From positions 558,001 through 622,000 of the forward strand of contig NZ_PVRV01000019.1 in the NCBI RefSeq assembly GCF_003012345.1: a stretch of 64,000 bases of DNA, in the 5' to 3' direction. Under the pieces are notes generated by a model, which had not been told where the DNA came from, made no database searches, and worked only from the letters and a program-made list of their open reading frames with translations. The DNA is from Phytohalomonas tamaricis (lineage in GTDB: Bacteria > Pseudomonadota > Gammaproteobacteria > Pseudomonadales > Halomonadaceae). The position numbers were made by a program, and so were the translations under genes. Positions 27,537 to 36,233 of the stretch are shown here, piece after piece; positions within the stretch are counted from its first letter, which is position 1, and every line of letters starts with the position of its first letter.

Positions 27537-28754
27537 TTACAGATGAGCCTTGATCCGCGCAGGCAGATCACTGCGCTCCCCCAATGCCTGCCGAGCCAGA
27601 AAACGCTTGATTGGCATCGTTCCGTTGACGCCTCGCATCCCCAGGTTACGTGCCAGACGCACTAACGGTATGTCGCTGGCGAATCCGACTCGAAACGCGT
27701 CCATCAACGTGAGCATCATGGTGTTATCGAGACGGCGACGGCGTGAGTAACGCGACAGAATGCGCAGATCATGCAGCGGTGCGCCGCGCTGCTTGGCCCA
27801 CGCCAGCTCTTCCGCTAGTACAGCAGCATCCATGAGTCCCAGATTGACCCCCTGGCCCGCCAAAGGATGAATGCTATGCGCGGCATCGCCGATAAGGGCA
27901 AAGCCTTCTTCAACGTAGCGCTGGGCGTGGCGCTGCGTCAGCGCGAAACTGTGACGAGGCTCGACTGAAGTGATCGCACCAAGGCAATGTTCAAACGCGC
28001 TGGCCAGCCGGGATGAAAACTCGGCGTCATCAAGTGCCATGAGACGTTCAGCCTCAGCGACATCCGCCGACCAGACAATCGAGGAATAGCGGCTATCGCC
28101 ATCGATGACTAACGGAAGAAATGCCAGTGGCCCGGTCGGTTGGAAACGCTGCTGCGCCGTTCGCCCATGGGAATGTTCATGGCGCACGGTAGTGACAATC
28201 GCGCAATGCCCCGTGTCATGGCTCGAGACCTCTATACCAGCCAACTGCCGCAGCGTCGAACGCGCGCCATCGGCGGCGACCACGACGTTGGCCTCAAAAC
28301 GACGCCCATCGCTGAGCGTCACGCAGCGGCCAGTAGCTAGTGGTTCGAGCGCCTCGATGGTCGCATTATCAATGCACTGGACATGATCGAGCGCTTCAAG
28401 ACGCGCATACAACGCGGCCAGAATTGCACTGTTTTCGACGATATGCCCAAGCTCCGCCACGCCGACATCTGCTGCGGAAAAAACAACCTCGCCTGATCCT
28501 TCACTGTCCCAGACACGCATACCGGTATACGCACTGGCACGACGCGCGATGATGCCGGGCCAGACGTCCATTGATGCCAACAGGGCGCGTGACGCCGCCG
28601 TAATTGCGCTGACGCGTGCATCGATGCTGTTCGCCTGCCAGTCGACATTGAAGCTGCGTGCCTCCAGCAGTGTCACGTTAAGCTTGGCCTCGCCCAGCAG
28701 TACGGCGAGGCTTGCGCCTACCATGCCGCCGCCCACGATCACTACATCCTGCAT
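27537..28754 (-). CDS. ubiI: Ubiquinone biosynthesis hydroxylase UbiI (VisC-like)
   Basis: A 405-residue FAD-dependent monooxygenase of the UbiH/COQ6 family. By gene order (pepP-ubiH-ubiI) it corresponds to E. coli UbiI/VisC, which performs the C5 hydroxylation of the ubiquinone ring. The FAD motif VVIVGGGMVGASLAVLLGE is at residues 4-22, RVSAITAASRALL near 47, the DG motif VVAADGARSTLRQLAGIE near 160, and GDAAHSIHPLAGQGVNLGLMD near 286-306 (in two overlapping halves). It is 29 bp after ubiH. Assignment between UbiI and UbiH rests on order as well as sequence. Confidence 0.88.
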   Translation of the reverse strand: MQDVVIVGGGMVGASLAVLLGEAKLNVTLLEARSFNVDWQANSIDARVSAITAASRALLASMDVWPGIIARRASAYTGMRVWDSEGSGEVVFSAADVGVAELGHIVENSAILAALYARLEALDHVQCIDNATIEALEPLATGRCVTLSDGRRFEANVVVAADGARSTLRQLAGIEVSSHDTGHCAIVTTVRHEHSHGRTAQQRFQPTGPLAFLPLVIDGDSRYSSIVWSADVAEAERLMALDDAEFSSRLASAFEHCLGAITSVEPRHSFALTQRHAQRYVEEGFALIGDAAHSIHPLAGQGVNLGLMDAAVLAEELAWAKQRGAPLHDLRILSRYSRRRRLDNTMMLTLMDAFRVGFASDIPLVRLARNLGMRGVNGTMPIKRFLARQALGERSDLPARIKAHL

Positions 28755-28783
28755 ATTTCCTCCCGCCCTTAAACGTTGCTGCG

Positions 28784-29983
28784 TTAGCGTTCCAACCCCA
28801 TGGCGTAACGCATCAGCGTTCGCTTGAGCGGAGGGGCCAAATTCAAACCGATCAGTCCCGCCGCGCGAGCATGAGAGAACAGTGGATTATCGATGCCAAA
28901 GAGCCGGATCAGTCCATCGCTGAAACGGATCACCTGATCACGATCGCGTGCACGGCGCGATTCAAAATCAGCCATTGCTCTGGCGCCGCCCAGTTCATGC
29001 CCCTCATCGATTGCGGTTTTTAGCGAGGCGCATAAATCCATCACGCCACGCAGCGCCAGATTAAATCCCTGACCCGCGACCGGATGCAGCGCGTGAGCAG
29101 CATTACCCAGCACGGCCAGATGCGGGCGCGTCTGTTCACGCGCCTGAATAAGAGACAGTGGATAGGAAAACCGCTTGCCGACACGCCGAAAACGCCCGAC
29201 ACGATCCCCGAAATGATGCTGAATAGCCCTCAGGAAATCACGATCATCAAGCGCAAGCGTTCTTTCCAGCGAGTCATGCCTATGTGTCCAGATCAGCTCC
29301 ATGCGCTGCCCAGCGAGCGGCAACAGGGCCAGGGCACCTTGCGGCGTAAAACGCTCGAAGGCCTGCCCACCGTGTTCTCGCCCCATCTCGACATTGGTAA
29401 TCAAGGCATATTGAGCGTAGTCCTCGACCACGCTTTCGATCCCCAACTGTTCCTTGAGGCCCGAACGCCCCCCATCGGCCAGCACCGTCAGTCCGGCGTC
29501 CAGCACGTCACCATTATCAAGCACAAGGCGATGACCGCTTGGCTTCGGTGATATCTCGGTAACCCGCGCAGGACAACGCCAGTCGAGGGATAACTGCGCC
29601 AGACGATCCAGCAACACACGACCGATCCAGGCGTTAGGTAACACATAGCCCAGTGCATCAAGGCGAACGTCATTAGCATTTAGACGCGTAGCGCCGAATC
29701 GGCCGCGTTCGCTGATATGAATGTGGCGTATAGGGCTGGCACGCTCGCGCAGCGCCGTCCAGACCTGTAGCTGCTCGAAATGCAGCCGCGAGCCATAAGC
29801 AATGGCGCTGGCACGTTCATCGAAGCTTGGTTGATAACCTTCGCTGTTATCGGGCAGCGGAGCTGCTTCGATGACCGCAACAGAGAGATTGTGGTGTTCG
29901 ATCAACGGCGCCAACGCACAGGCAAGACTGGCCCCGACCAGTCCACCGCCGATAATGGCAACATCCACTCGTTGATTAGCCAT
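28784..29983 (-). CDS. ubiH: 2-octaprenyl-6-methoxyphenol hydroxylase UbiH
   Basis: A 399-residue FAD monooxygenase for the C1 hydroxylation in ubiquinone synthesis. The FAD motif AIIGGGLVGASLACALAP lies at residues 9-26, the family's FDERASAIAYGSRLHFEQL near 54-72, TVLADGGRSGLKEQLGIE near 166-183 as DG motif, and NAAHALHPVAGQGFNLALRG near 289, where the usual GDAAH reads GNAAH as in E. coli UbiH. It overlaps the pepP end by 8 bp and precedes ubiI, matching the E. coli ygfB-pepP-ubiH-visC operon. Confidence 0.93.
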   Translation of the reverse strand: MANQRVDVAIIGGGLVGASLACALAPLIEHHNLSVAVIEAAPLPDNSEGYQPSFDERASAIAYGSRLHFEQLQVWTALRERASPIRHIHISERGRFGATRLNANDVRLDALGYVLPNAWIGRVLLDRLAQLSLDWRCPARVTEISPKPSGHRLVLDNGDVLDAGLTVLADGGRSGLKEQLGIESVVEDYAQYALITNVEMGREHGGQAFERFTPQGALALLPLAGQRMELIWTHRHDSLERTLALDDRDFLRAIQHHFGDRVGRFRRVGKRFSYPLSLIQAREQTRPHLAVLGNAAHALHPVAGQGFNLALRGVMDLCASLKTAIDEGHELGGARAMADFESRRARDRDQVIRFSDGLIRLFGIDNPLFSHARAAGLIGLNLAPPLKRTLMRYAMGLER

Positions 29984-31349
29984 CGATCACGCTCTCACCA
30001 TGATCGCTCGAGCGGCTAGCCGCCATTAGCGCCTCGATGTCATCCATTTCCTTGGGCACAGCACCGGTCGTGACTTCTCCGCCGTCAACAGTGACAATCA
30101 CATCATCTTCGATGCGGATACCTATACCGCGAAACGCTGCGGGGATGTCATCGGCATCAGGAATGTAGAGACCAGGCTCGATAGTCACCACCATGCCGGG
30201 CACAAGCGGGCGCGGCACATCGTCCTGCTTGTAGTCGCCAACATCGTGGGTATCAAGCCCCAGCCAGTGCGACGTGGAATGAAGGTAGAAACGTCGATAG
30301 CTACTGTCGTCGATACACGCCTGAACATCTCCCGCGAGCAGGCCCAGCTCGATCAACCCCTGAGTAAGATCACGCACCACCCCATCGTGAATGGCGCTCA
30401 GTGTATTGCCAGGGCCAACGGCGGCAACGGCGCGTTTCTGAGCGTTGAGCACGATCTGATAGAGTTGACGCTGAGCTGCGGAAAAACGGCCATTGACAGG
30501 GAACGTCCGGGTAATATCGCCAGCATAAAGATCAAACTCACCACCGGCATCGATCAGCACCAAATCGCCCTCGTCAAGCCGGTCATTATTTTCCACATAA
30601 TGCAGCACGCATGCGTTGACGCCACTGCCGACAATCGTGCCATAGGCAGGTGATCGCGCACCGTGCCAGACGAACTCGTGTTCGATTTCGGCCTGCAGAT
30701 GGTATTCACACAGCCCCGGACGAGAAGCCTGCATGGCGCGCCGATGGGCAAGCGCCGAGATATACCCGGCATGGCGCATCAGCTCAAGTTCCGCCTCGCT
30801 CTTGATCAGGCGCTGCTCATGCAAGACAGAGGTGATATCGGTAAAGGAACGGGGCGGCTTGGCCCCGCGACGTACGCGTGCCTTGAGGGCACCACGTACA
30901 TCACTAGCGATCATCAGCGCCTCTTCATCATCAAGGGCGAAGCAGAGCGTTTCACGTCCGTCGAGCAGCTCCACGAGCAACTCATCACGTACATCGTTGT
31001 CATGCGCTTCGTCAACGCCAAAGCGCACCACTGCGCCTTCGGCCCCGATACGAATGCCGGTCCAGGCCTCCGCCAGTGGGTCCTTGGGCTGACAGAACAA
31101 TACCGTCTCGCCCTCGGCGCGCCCAGGCAGTAGCAGCAACAACGCATCCGGCTCGGGGAATCCGCTTAGGTAATGGAAATCACTGTCCTGGCGAAACGGA
31201 TATTCGCCATCACGATTGCGTGGCTTAAGCGTCGCGGCGGGTATCAGTACGGCGGCATTATCCGGCAATGCTGCCATCAAGCGGACACGCCGGTCGCGGT
31301 ATTCGTCCAGTGAAATCGCCGCAGGACGCGGCAAGGGGTCACGCTGCAT
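29976..31349 (-). CDS. pepP: Xaa-Pro aminopeptidase
   Basis: Dinuclear manganese aminopeptidase P removing N-terminal residues before proline, cytoplasmic. The 457 residues fit the family (E. coli 441). The N-terminal creatinase-like domain occupies about 1-175. Metal ligands of the pita-bread fold are visible: the two Asp in DAGGEFDLYAGDITRTFP near 265-282, the His in LHSTSHWLGLDTHDVGDY near 365-382, and the two Glu in TIEPGLYIP near 400 and GIRIEDDV near 423. It lies second in ygfB-pepP-ubiH-ubiI, 25 bp after ygfB. Confidence 0.96.
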   Translation of the reverse strand: MQRDPLPRPAAISLDEYRDRRVRLMAALPDNAAVLIPAATLKPRNRDGEYPFRQDSDFHYLSGFPEPDALLLLLPGRAEGETVLFCQPKDPLAEAWTGIRIGAEGAVVRFGVDEAHDNDVRDELLVELLDGRETLCFALDDEEALMIASDVRGALKARVRRGAKPPRSFTDITSVLHEQRLIKSEAELELMRHAGYISALAHRRAMQASRPGLCEYHLQAEIEHEFVWHGARSPAYGTIVGSGVNACVLHYVENNDRLDEGDLVLIDAGGEFDLYAGDITRTFPVNGRFSAAQRQLYQIVLNAQKRAVAAVGPGNTLSAIHDGVVRDLTQGLIELGLLAGDVQACIDDSSYRRFYLHSTSHWLGLDTHDVGDYKQDDVPRPLVPGMVVTIEPGLYIPDADDIPAAFRGIGIRIEDDVIVTVDGGEVTTGAVPKEMDDIEALMAASRSSDHGESVIDG

Positions 31350-31374
31350 CTTGGCTCCCGACTTTATTTAGTGG

Positions 31375-31971
31375 CTAATGGCGCGTCTGTTGAGCATCTT
31401 CCTCAGATGACGATACTTGCTCAACCTGAGGCTCACCAGGATGCTGCTCGGTGTACAGCAACATTGCGGCCATACGCGCGTGCTCAGTCAAGGCGAACAG
31501 ATCATTTTCGTTTTCCGAGCTTTCTTCAATGTCGGTGGCGATCGTCACCAGCGCCTCGATATCTTCGAGCGCCTCCTTGAGTGGAGCCGACCATCCGGCG
31601 CGCACTTCTACATCGTACTCGAAAACAGCCTCGGTGAAGCCTTGGCTCCATTCCTTGAGCCCCTGGGCACGCTCACTCAGTGAAAAAAGTTCATCTGGCA
31701 ACAATGGCTCATAACTCATCTCGGCCGCTGAAAGGCGCGCCTCAGTACGCCGACGCCATTCCAAAAGGACTTCGGCATCCTCACGTGAACGTGGCTCCTC
31801 TACGCCAAGCGTGGCGCACACTGTTTCGAGCCACGTACTGGCATCGATATCAGCCAGTGCCAGTTGAGCACATAGCCGACCATCGAGAAACGCCGGTGCT
31901 TGAAGGCTACCATGGGCAAGAAAGATATCACCGATAGTGGCGAAATCGATCGGCTCATTTACTGTCGACAT
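31375..31971 (-). CDS. ygfB: UPF0149 (YgfB/YecA) family protein
   Basis: A 198-residue acidic cytoplasmic protein of the UPF0149 family; in Pseudomonas, YgfB has been linked to regulation of beta-lactam response genes, otherwise the function is unknown. Family features include LAHGSLQAPAFLDGRLC near 13-29, ELFSLSERAQGLKEWSQGF near 92-110 with the conserved W-x-x-G-F, the helix EALEDIEALVTIATDIEESSEN (spread over residues 133-154), and EHARMAAMLLYTE near 163. The last 20 residues are Gln- and Glu-rich. First gene of ygfB-pepP-ubiH-ubiI, divergent from zapA. Confidence 0.92.
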   Translation of the reverse strand: MSTVNEPIDFATIGDIFLAHGSLQAPAFLDGRLCAQLALADIDASTWLETVCATLGVEEPRSREDAEVLLEWRRRTEARLSAAEMSYEPLLPDELFSLSERAQGLKEWSQGFTEAVFEYDVEVRAGWSAPLKEALEDIEALVTIATDIEESSENENDLFALTEHARMAAMLLYTEQHPGEPQVEQVSSSEEDAQQTRH

Positions 31972-32065
31972 GAAATATCCCGGTTGCTGTATATATGCGT
32001 TGATGGCGGGCCCGACCTTCGGGTAACACTGACCGATCGATACAAAAGATCGAATACGGCATGCG

Positions 32066-32094
32066 TTGACCGGTTTCTTGGGGCTCTCTATAGT
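32066..32094 (+). promoter_or_regulatory. Sigma70-type promoter of zapA
   Basis: TTGACC (32066-32071), a 17-bp spacer, and TATAGT (32089-32094), placed about 78 bp upstream of the zapA start in the divergent spacer with ygfB. Confidence 0.7.
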
Positions 32095-32171
32095 GGCTCA
32101 CAATAAAGACTATTGTTGTCTTTCACTATATCGTATCGCCCCCGATTGGCCCGTGCAGGAGCAATGATGTT

Positions 32172-32474
32172 ATGAGCGAGGCCCCCCGCCAGACCGCTGA
32201 AATTAATTTGCTAGGCCAATCCTATGTCATCAGCTGTGGCACCGATGAATATGACGCGCTGATGCGTTCCGCGGAATACCTTGACCGGGCATTGAAAGGA
32301 ATTCAGTCACGCAGCAAGGCGATGAGCAACGAAAAGGCAGCATTGATGGCGGCACTCAACATTGCCCACGAGCTGATGCGTGAGGTTGAGGCCCGAAAGG
32401 AAAGTGAGTCACGGCTGGCCGCGCTTACTGAGCAACTCGATAAAGCGCTCATCGATAGTCCTGTCACGCGTTAA
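32172..32474 (+). CDS. zapA: Cell division protein ZapA
   Basis: A 100-residue cytoplasmic protein that binds FtsZ and bundles filaments at the division ring. The N-terminal globular part has the family string AEINLLGQSYVISCGTDEYDAL (residues 10-31, in two parts), and the rest (about 35-95) is a long coiled helix responsible for dimer and tetramer formation, including the conserved NIAHELMREVE near 63. AGGAG lies ten bases upstream of the ATG at 32172; ATGs closer to it run into an immediate stop. Followed by 6S RNA and ygfA, the classic order. Confidence 0.94.
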   Translation: MSEAPRQTAEINLLGQSYVISCGTDEYDALMRSAEYLDRALKGIQSRSKAMSNEKAALMAALNIAHELMREVEARKESESRLAALTEQLDKALIDSPVTR

Positions 32475-32497
32475 CAAGCAATTTTAACGTGTGAATT

Positions 32498-32527
32498 TTG
32501 GGCGAAGTGCGTCACTTCTGTTAGAAT
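32498..32527 (+). promoter_or_regulatory. Promoter of 6S RNA
   Basis: TTGGGC (32498-32503), an 18-bp spacer, and TAGAAT (32522-32527), placing the expected start about 7 bases downstream, at the predicted 5' end of 6S RNA. Confidence 0.65.
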
Positions 32528-32531
32528 GGAG

Positions 32532-32711
32532 ATGTTCTCTGGGGTGTACGCCAGTTGTTAAAGTCCCTCGAGCCTATGCGCAATGCCCAGGGGACCTACG
32601 GCAAACCCGTGTGCATGTCCGTGCGTCGGAAAGCCTAACGGTTTGCTTGCGGTCACCCACCTGAACCAGTAGGTTCAGGGCCAGAACAACAGCGGCACTC
32701 TGGAGAACTCT
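32532..32711 (+). ncRNA. ssrS: 6S RNA
   Basis: About 180 nt of untranslated RNA between zapA and ygfA that sequesters sigma70 RNA polymerase by mimicking an open promoter. The ends pair (GTTCTC at 32534-32539 with GAGAAC at 32703-32708), the central part has the large-bulge layout, and the 3' arm has the conserved string CACCTGAACC followed by GGTTCAGGG, as in gammaproteobacterial 6S RNAs. The location upstream of 5-formyltetrahydrofolate cyclo-ligase is diagnostic. Ends are approximate. The 3' arm overlaps the ribosome site of ygfA. Confidence 0.93.
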
Positions 32712-32714
32712 TTC

Positions 32715-33389
32715 ATGTACGTTTCTACCGAGACACCTTCGGTCGAGACGCTAAGGCAACGCCGCGCGCTGCGTCAGACACTTCGTCACCAACGCCGTGC
32801 ATTGACCCTTGCCCAGCAACGTCTCGCCTCTCTTGCGCTATGTCGCAAGCTGCGTCAGCTTCCCGAAATTCGTCGAGCCCGTCATGTGGCGCTCTATTTA
32901 CCCAACGATGGCGAAATTGATCCCACGCCGCTAGTGGCTTGGCTGCGTCGTCGTGGCACGCAGGTATATCTGCCAGTGCTACGTCCACTGGTGGAGAATA
33001 GATTGTGGTTCGTAAGGTTTAATGATGCTACACCCATGACCACCAACCGCTTCGGTATTCAGGAACCTGATACGCGCTTTGGTGCTTACAGGACAAGGCG
33101 CTGCGCGCCTTGGGCACTGGATGTGGTGCTACTACCGCTGGTCGGCTTCGACGACCACGGTCAGCGTATTGGCATGGGCGGCGGTTTTTATGATCGAACC
33201 TTTGCTTTCGCCCATACTCAGCATGGCCCGCGCCCCCGGCTAATGGGCCTTGCTCATGCCATACAGCGCGTTGAAAAGTTACCCAGCGCGCACTGGGATG
33301 TACCCCTTGATGCTATCGTCAGCGATCAGGATGTCATCCGTCCACGCCACAACTTCACGCGCGGCATTCATAAACTATCTGCCGAGTGA
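32715..33389 (+). CDS. ygfA: 5-formyltetrahydrofolate cyclo-ligase
   Basis: ATP-dependent conversion of 5-formyltetrahydrofolate to 5,10-methenyltetrahydrofolate. A 224-residue cytoplasmic protein; bacterial relatives are about 180-200, and here the extra length is a C-terminal tail after about residue 205. The basic N terminus LRQTLRHQRRAL (about 20-31) binds ATP phosphate, ALYLPNDGEIDPTPL is near 59, and the signature DVVLLPLVGFDDHGQRIGMGGGFYDRT (two overlapping halves) lies near 135-161. The ATG at 32715 is preceded by GGAGA at 32702-32706, which is also the closing stem of 6S RNA. Confidence 0.92.
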   Translation: MYVSTETPSVETLRQRRALRQTLRHQRRALTLAQQRLASLALCRKLRQLPEIRRARHVALYLPNDGEIDPTPLVAWLRRRGTQVYLPVLRPLVENRLWFVRFNDATPMTTNRFGIQEPDTRFGAYRTRRCAPWALDVVLLPLVGFDDHGQRIGMGGGFYDRTFAFAHTQHGPRPRLMGLAHAIQRVEKLPSAHWDVPLDAIVSDQDVIRPRHNFTRGIHKLSAE

Positions 33390-33434
33390 ATGCGGTGCTA
33401 TCAATAAATCGAGTACTGGTCAGCTTGAAACGCG

Positions 33435-33530
33435 TCAGGAACCTATGACGGTCTGAGCATAACTCGTGGCAACGACCCCAAAACCAAACAAGAAAACTAA
33501 AGTAAAAACCAGATCGGGCTTACGTCTCAT
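33435..33530 (-). CDS. Small hypothetical single-pass membrane protein (31 aa)
   Basis: A 31-residue frame on the minus strand beginning MRRKPDL, continuing with a hydrophobic run LVFTLVFLFGFGVVATSY (about residues 7-24) and ending VIGS. The basic N terminus followed by one membrane helix is typical of small inner-membrane proteins. GGAG lies five bases before the ATG at 33530. It sits alone in the 420-bp spacer between the convergent ygfA and ilvA genes, on the ilvA strand. I do not know a named family; the length is too short for certainty. The opposite-strand frame in the same place has a GTG start, no ribosome site and no recognisable features. Confidence 0.55.
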   Translation of the reverse strand: MRRKPDLVFTLVFLFGFGVVATSYAQTVIGS

Positions 33531-33746
33531 TATTGCTCCGAAAATACGTTATCCACCGCCACCCCTGACGGCGGTACGACTATAGGACCGGGCGCCTTTA
33601 GTCGCAATATGTGTACCAGCTCTTTTTGTGAAAAAATTAAACCTCTAGTAACAATATCGTTCAAAATGACAATACTTTTAGGCTACATGAATTCCTGAAC
33701 CTGCTGCTTAGAATAATCTAACCTCTCACACACTTTTCATTTCAAT

Positions 33747-33774
33747 AAAAAGGCCGCTTTATAGCGGCCTTTTT
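33747..33774. terminator. Bidirectional terminator at the end of ilvA
   Basis: AAAAAGGCCGCT and AGCGGCCTTTTT pair perfectly over 12 bp around TTAT, with A and T tracts on both sides. It lies 37 bp beyond the ilvA stop. Confidence 0.95.
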
Positions 33775-33811
33775 ACAATCATGTTCTGTTACTTCCCTTA
33801 CGTGCCGTTAG

Positions 33812-35326
33812 TTAAGCCATGAATAATCGATAGGCCGGATTTTCCGTTTCCTTCCAGTAGCGGTAACCAATCTCATCGAGATGGCGCTCCAGGCCAGAAC
33901 GCTCGTTAGTAGGCACTTGCATCCCCACCAGAACGCGGCCATAGGCAGCCCCATGGTTACGATAGTGGAATAAAGAGATATTCCAGCTCTCGGGGAGATG
34001 AGTAAGAAATTTCATCAATGCACCGGGACGCTCCGGAAACTCAAAGCGATAGAGTTCCTCATCGAAAGGCATCGGTGGACGACCACCGCCAAGATGTCGA
34101 ATATGCAGTTTGGCCAGTTCATTATCCGTGAGGTCTTCGACAGGGTAATCCGCCTCGCGCAACTTGCGAATTACTTCCTCTCTATCTGTACCACCCGGCT
34201 TAACCTGTACGCCGACAAAGATATGAGCATGACGCTCATCGGCATAGCGATAATTGAATTCGGTAACCATGCGCCGGCCGATAATCTTGCAGAACTGCTT
34301 GAAGCTGCCGGGACGTTCAGGAATCGTTACTGCCAGGATTGCCTCGCGCTGTTCGCCAAGTTCGGTGCGCTCCGCAATATGCTGCAAACGATCAAAATTG
34401 ATATTGGCACCTGAATTGATACATATCAGCGTCTCGCCCTCGGCCCCTGTCTGCTGGACATATTTCTTCAGGCCAGCCAATGACAGCGCTCCGGACGTCT
34501 CGGAAACGGCACGGGTATCCTCGAAAATATCTTTTACCGCTGCGCACATCTCATCAGTATTTACCGTAATGACGTCATCGACATGATCCTTGATCAATTG
34601 AAACGGTGTCTCACCGATTTGCGCCACCGCCACCCCTTCGGCAAATAGCCCAACCTGTTCAAGTACCACGCGGGAGCCTGCCTCAAGCGCGGCCTTCAGA
34701 CAGGCCGCATCCTCAGCCTCGACACCGATCACCTTGATTTCGGGACGTAGATACTTCACGTAGGCAATCACACCGGCAATTAGACCGCCACCGCCGACGG
34801 GTACGAAGATGGCGTCGATATGCGCGGAGTGCTGGCGCAGGATCTCCATCGCAATGGTGCCCTGCCCGGCAATAACATCCGGATCATCAAACGGCGGGAT
34901 ATAGGTATAGCCGTGCTCTGCGATCAGTTCGCGAGCATGATCAAGCGCTTCACTGAATGCATCGCCTTTAAGCACGACCCGAGCGCCACGCGCACGTGCC
35001 GATTGAACCTTGATATCGGGCGTAATCCTCGGCATCACAATGACTGCCTTGACCCCCATCTGCTTGGCCGCCATGGCCAATCCCTGAGCATGGTTGCCAG
35101 CGGAGGCAGTAATGACACCCTTGGCTTTCTGTTCATCGCTGAGCTGCGCCATTTTGTTATAGGCACCACGCAGCTTGAAGGTATAAACCGGCTGCAAGTC
35201 TTCACGTTTGATGAGAATGTGGTTGTTAAGTCGCTTCGACAAAAAGGGTGCCGCAGACAGCGGCGTTTCGATAGCAGCCTCGTACACCCGGGCCTGGAGG
35301 ATTTTCTTGACGTACTCTTCCAACAT
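33812..35326 (-). CDS. ilvA: Threonine ammonia-lyase, biosynthetic
   Basis: PLP enzyme deaminating threonine to 2-oxobutanoate, the first step of isoleucine synthesis. The 504-residue length equals the long biosynthetic type. The PLP lysine is in YTFKLRGAYNKM near 47-58, the phosphate loop GGGGLIAG near 182, and two C-terminal ACT-like regulatory domains (about 325-500) with PERPGSFKQFCKIIG and PERPGALMKFLTHLP give isoleucine feedback control. I chose ATG 35326 (MLEEYVKKIL), preceded by AGGA, instead of the longer frame to 35392, since family similarity begins there. Divergent from rpiA, as in many gammaproteobacteria. Confidence 0.96.
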   Translation of the reverse strand: MLEEYVKKILQARVYEAAIETPLSAAPFLSKRLNNHILIKREDLQPVYTFKLRGAYNKMAQLSDEQKAKGVITASAGNHAQGLAMAAKQMGVKAVIVMPRITPDIKVQSARARGARVVLKGDAFSEALDHARELIAEHGYTYIPPFDDPDVIAGQGTIAMEILRQHSAHIDAIFVPVGGGGLIAGVIAYVKYLRPEIKVIGVEAEDAACLKAALEAGSRVVLEQVGLFAEGVAVAQIGETPFQLIKDHVDDVITVNTDEMCAAVKDIFEDTRAVSETSGALSLAGLKKYVQQTGAEGETLICINSGANINFDRLQHIAERTELGEQREAILAVTIPERPGSFKQFCKIIGRRMVTEFNYRYADERHAHIFVGVQVKPGGTDREEVIRKLREADYPVEDLTDNELAKLHIRHLGGGRPPMPFDEELYRFEFPERPGALMKFLTHLPESWNISLFHYRNHGAAYGRVLVGMQVPTNERSGLERHLDEIGYRYWKETENPAYRLFMA

Positions 35327-35451
35327 TCTCGTGTCCTGAGGTGATCTGGTAATGGCGCATCGGCGCCTATGGAGCGGGCAGGACGACAGCATCGCAGCGA
35401 AGCTATCGCGAACGGTAAACAGCTATTGGTAGCAGAGGATAGCTGGTGACG

Positions 35452-35480
35452 TCTACAGCCGCGCTCATGTTGCTTATAAT
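35452..35480 (+). promoter_or_regulatory. Probable promoter of rpiA
   Basis: A perfect TATAAT at 35475-35480, 63 bp upstream of the rpiA start, in the spacer divergent from ilvA. The -35 box at the expected distance is poor. Confidence 0.45.
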
Positions 35481-35543
35481 GGCGCCTGAATCGGGCGCTT
35501 TCGTCCTCTTTTGCATCCCGCCTCTCTTCGCTGGAGATATTGC

Positions 35544-36233
35544 ATGGCTACTCCCCCTAGCTCAGCCCAAGACACATTGAAGCGCGCCGTTGCTGCCGCG
35601 GCTGTCAATGAGCTGAAACATCTGCTCGACAGCAGAACCGTGATCGGTGTGGGATCGGGCTCAACGGTCAACTTTTTCATTGAGCAACTGGCCGAGATCA
35701 GGCATGACTTCGATGGTGCAGTGGCCAGCTCGGAGGAGACCGCAGCCCGCCTGAAAGCACACAATATTCCCGTATACGATTTGAATGGCGTCGGCACCGT
35801 ACCTTTTTATATTGATGGTGCCGATGAAATAAATGAACGCTTCGAGATGATCAAGGGAGGCGGCGCGGCCCTTACTCGAGAGAAGATTGTTGCCGCCTGC
35901 GCCCAACGCTTCATCTGCATTGCCGATCAATCAAAGCGCGTCAGCGTGCTCGGCGGCTATCCGCTCCCGATCGAGGTCATTCCCCTAGCACGTTCTTATG
36001 TCGCCCGTGAAATGGTCAAGCTTGGCGCCGACCCGATGTACCGTGACGGCGTCGTTACCGATAACGGCAATCAGATTATCGACATGTATAACTTCATGAT
36101 CGAAGACCCGTTAACGATGGAAGAGCGCATCAATAACATCACCGGCGTCGTGACCAATGGACTGTTTGCGCGCCGTGGCGCAGACGTACTGTTGCTTGGT
36201 ACACCGGAGGGCGTTCAGCGTATCGAGCGCTAA
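35544..36233 (+). CDS. rpiA: Ribose-5-phosphate isomerase A
   Basis: Interconverts ribose 5-phosphate and ribulose 5-phosphate in the pentose phosphate pathway. The 229 residues match RpiA. Signatures: [18 protein letters not shown] near 33-50 (phosphate loop), [20 protein letters not shown] near 89-108 with the catalytic Asp and Lys, and the region [12 protein letters not shown] near 172. GGAG lies eight bases before ATG 35544. The stop overlaps the stop of waaA, which converges on the other strand. Confidence 0.96.
   Translation: MATPPSSAQDTLKRAVAAAAVNELKHLLDSRTVIGVGSGSTVNFFIEQLAEIRHDFDGAVASSEETAARLKAHNIPVYDLNGVGTVPFYIDGADEINERFEMIKGGGAALTREKIVAACAQRFICIADQSKRVSVLGGYPLPIEVIPLARSYVAREMVKLGADPMYRDGVVTDNGNQIIDMYNFMIEDPLTMEERINNITGVVTNGLFARRGADVLLLGTPEGVQRIER

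Noticed and set aside
33555-33577. ACCGCC/GGCGGT hairpin in the ygfA-ilvA spacer as a terminator
   Set aside because: No T-run follows it on either strand; the nearby 12-bp stem at 33747 is the convincing terminator.
33466-33585. Plus-strand small frame with GTG start in the ygfA-ilvA spacer
   Set aside because: No ribosome site and a low-complexity Lys/Thr/Pro composition; the overlapping minus-strand frame has a ribosome site and a clear membrane helix.
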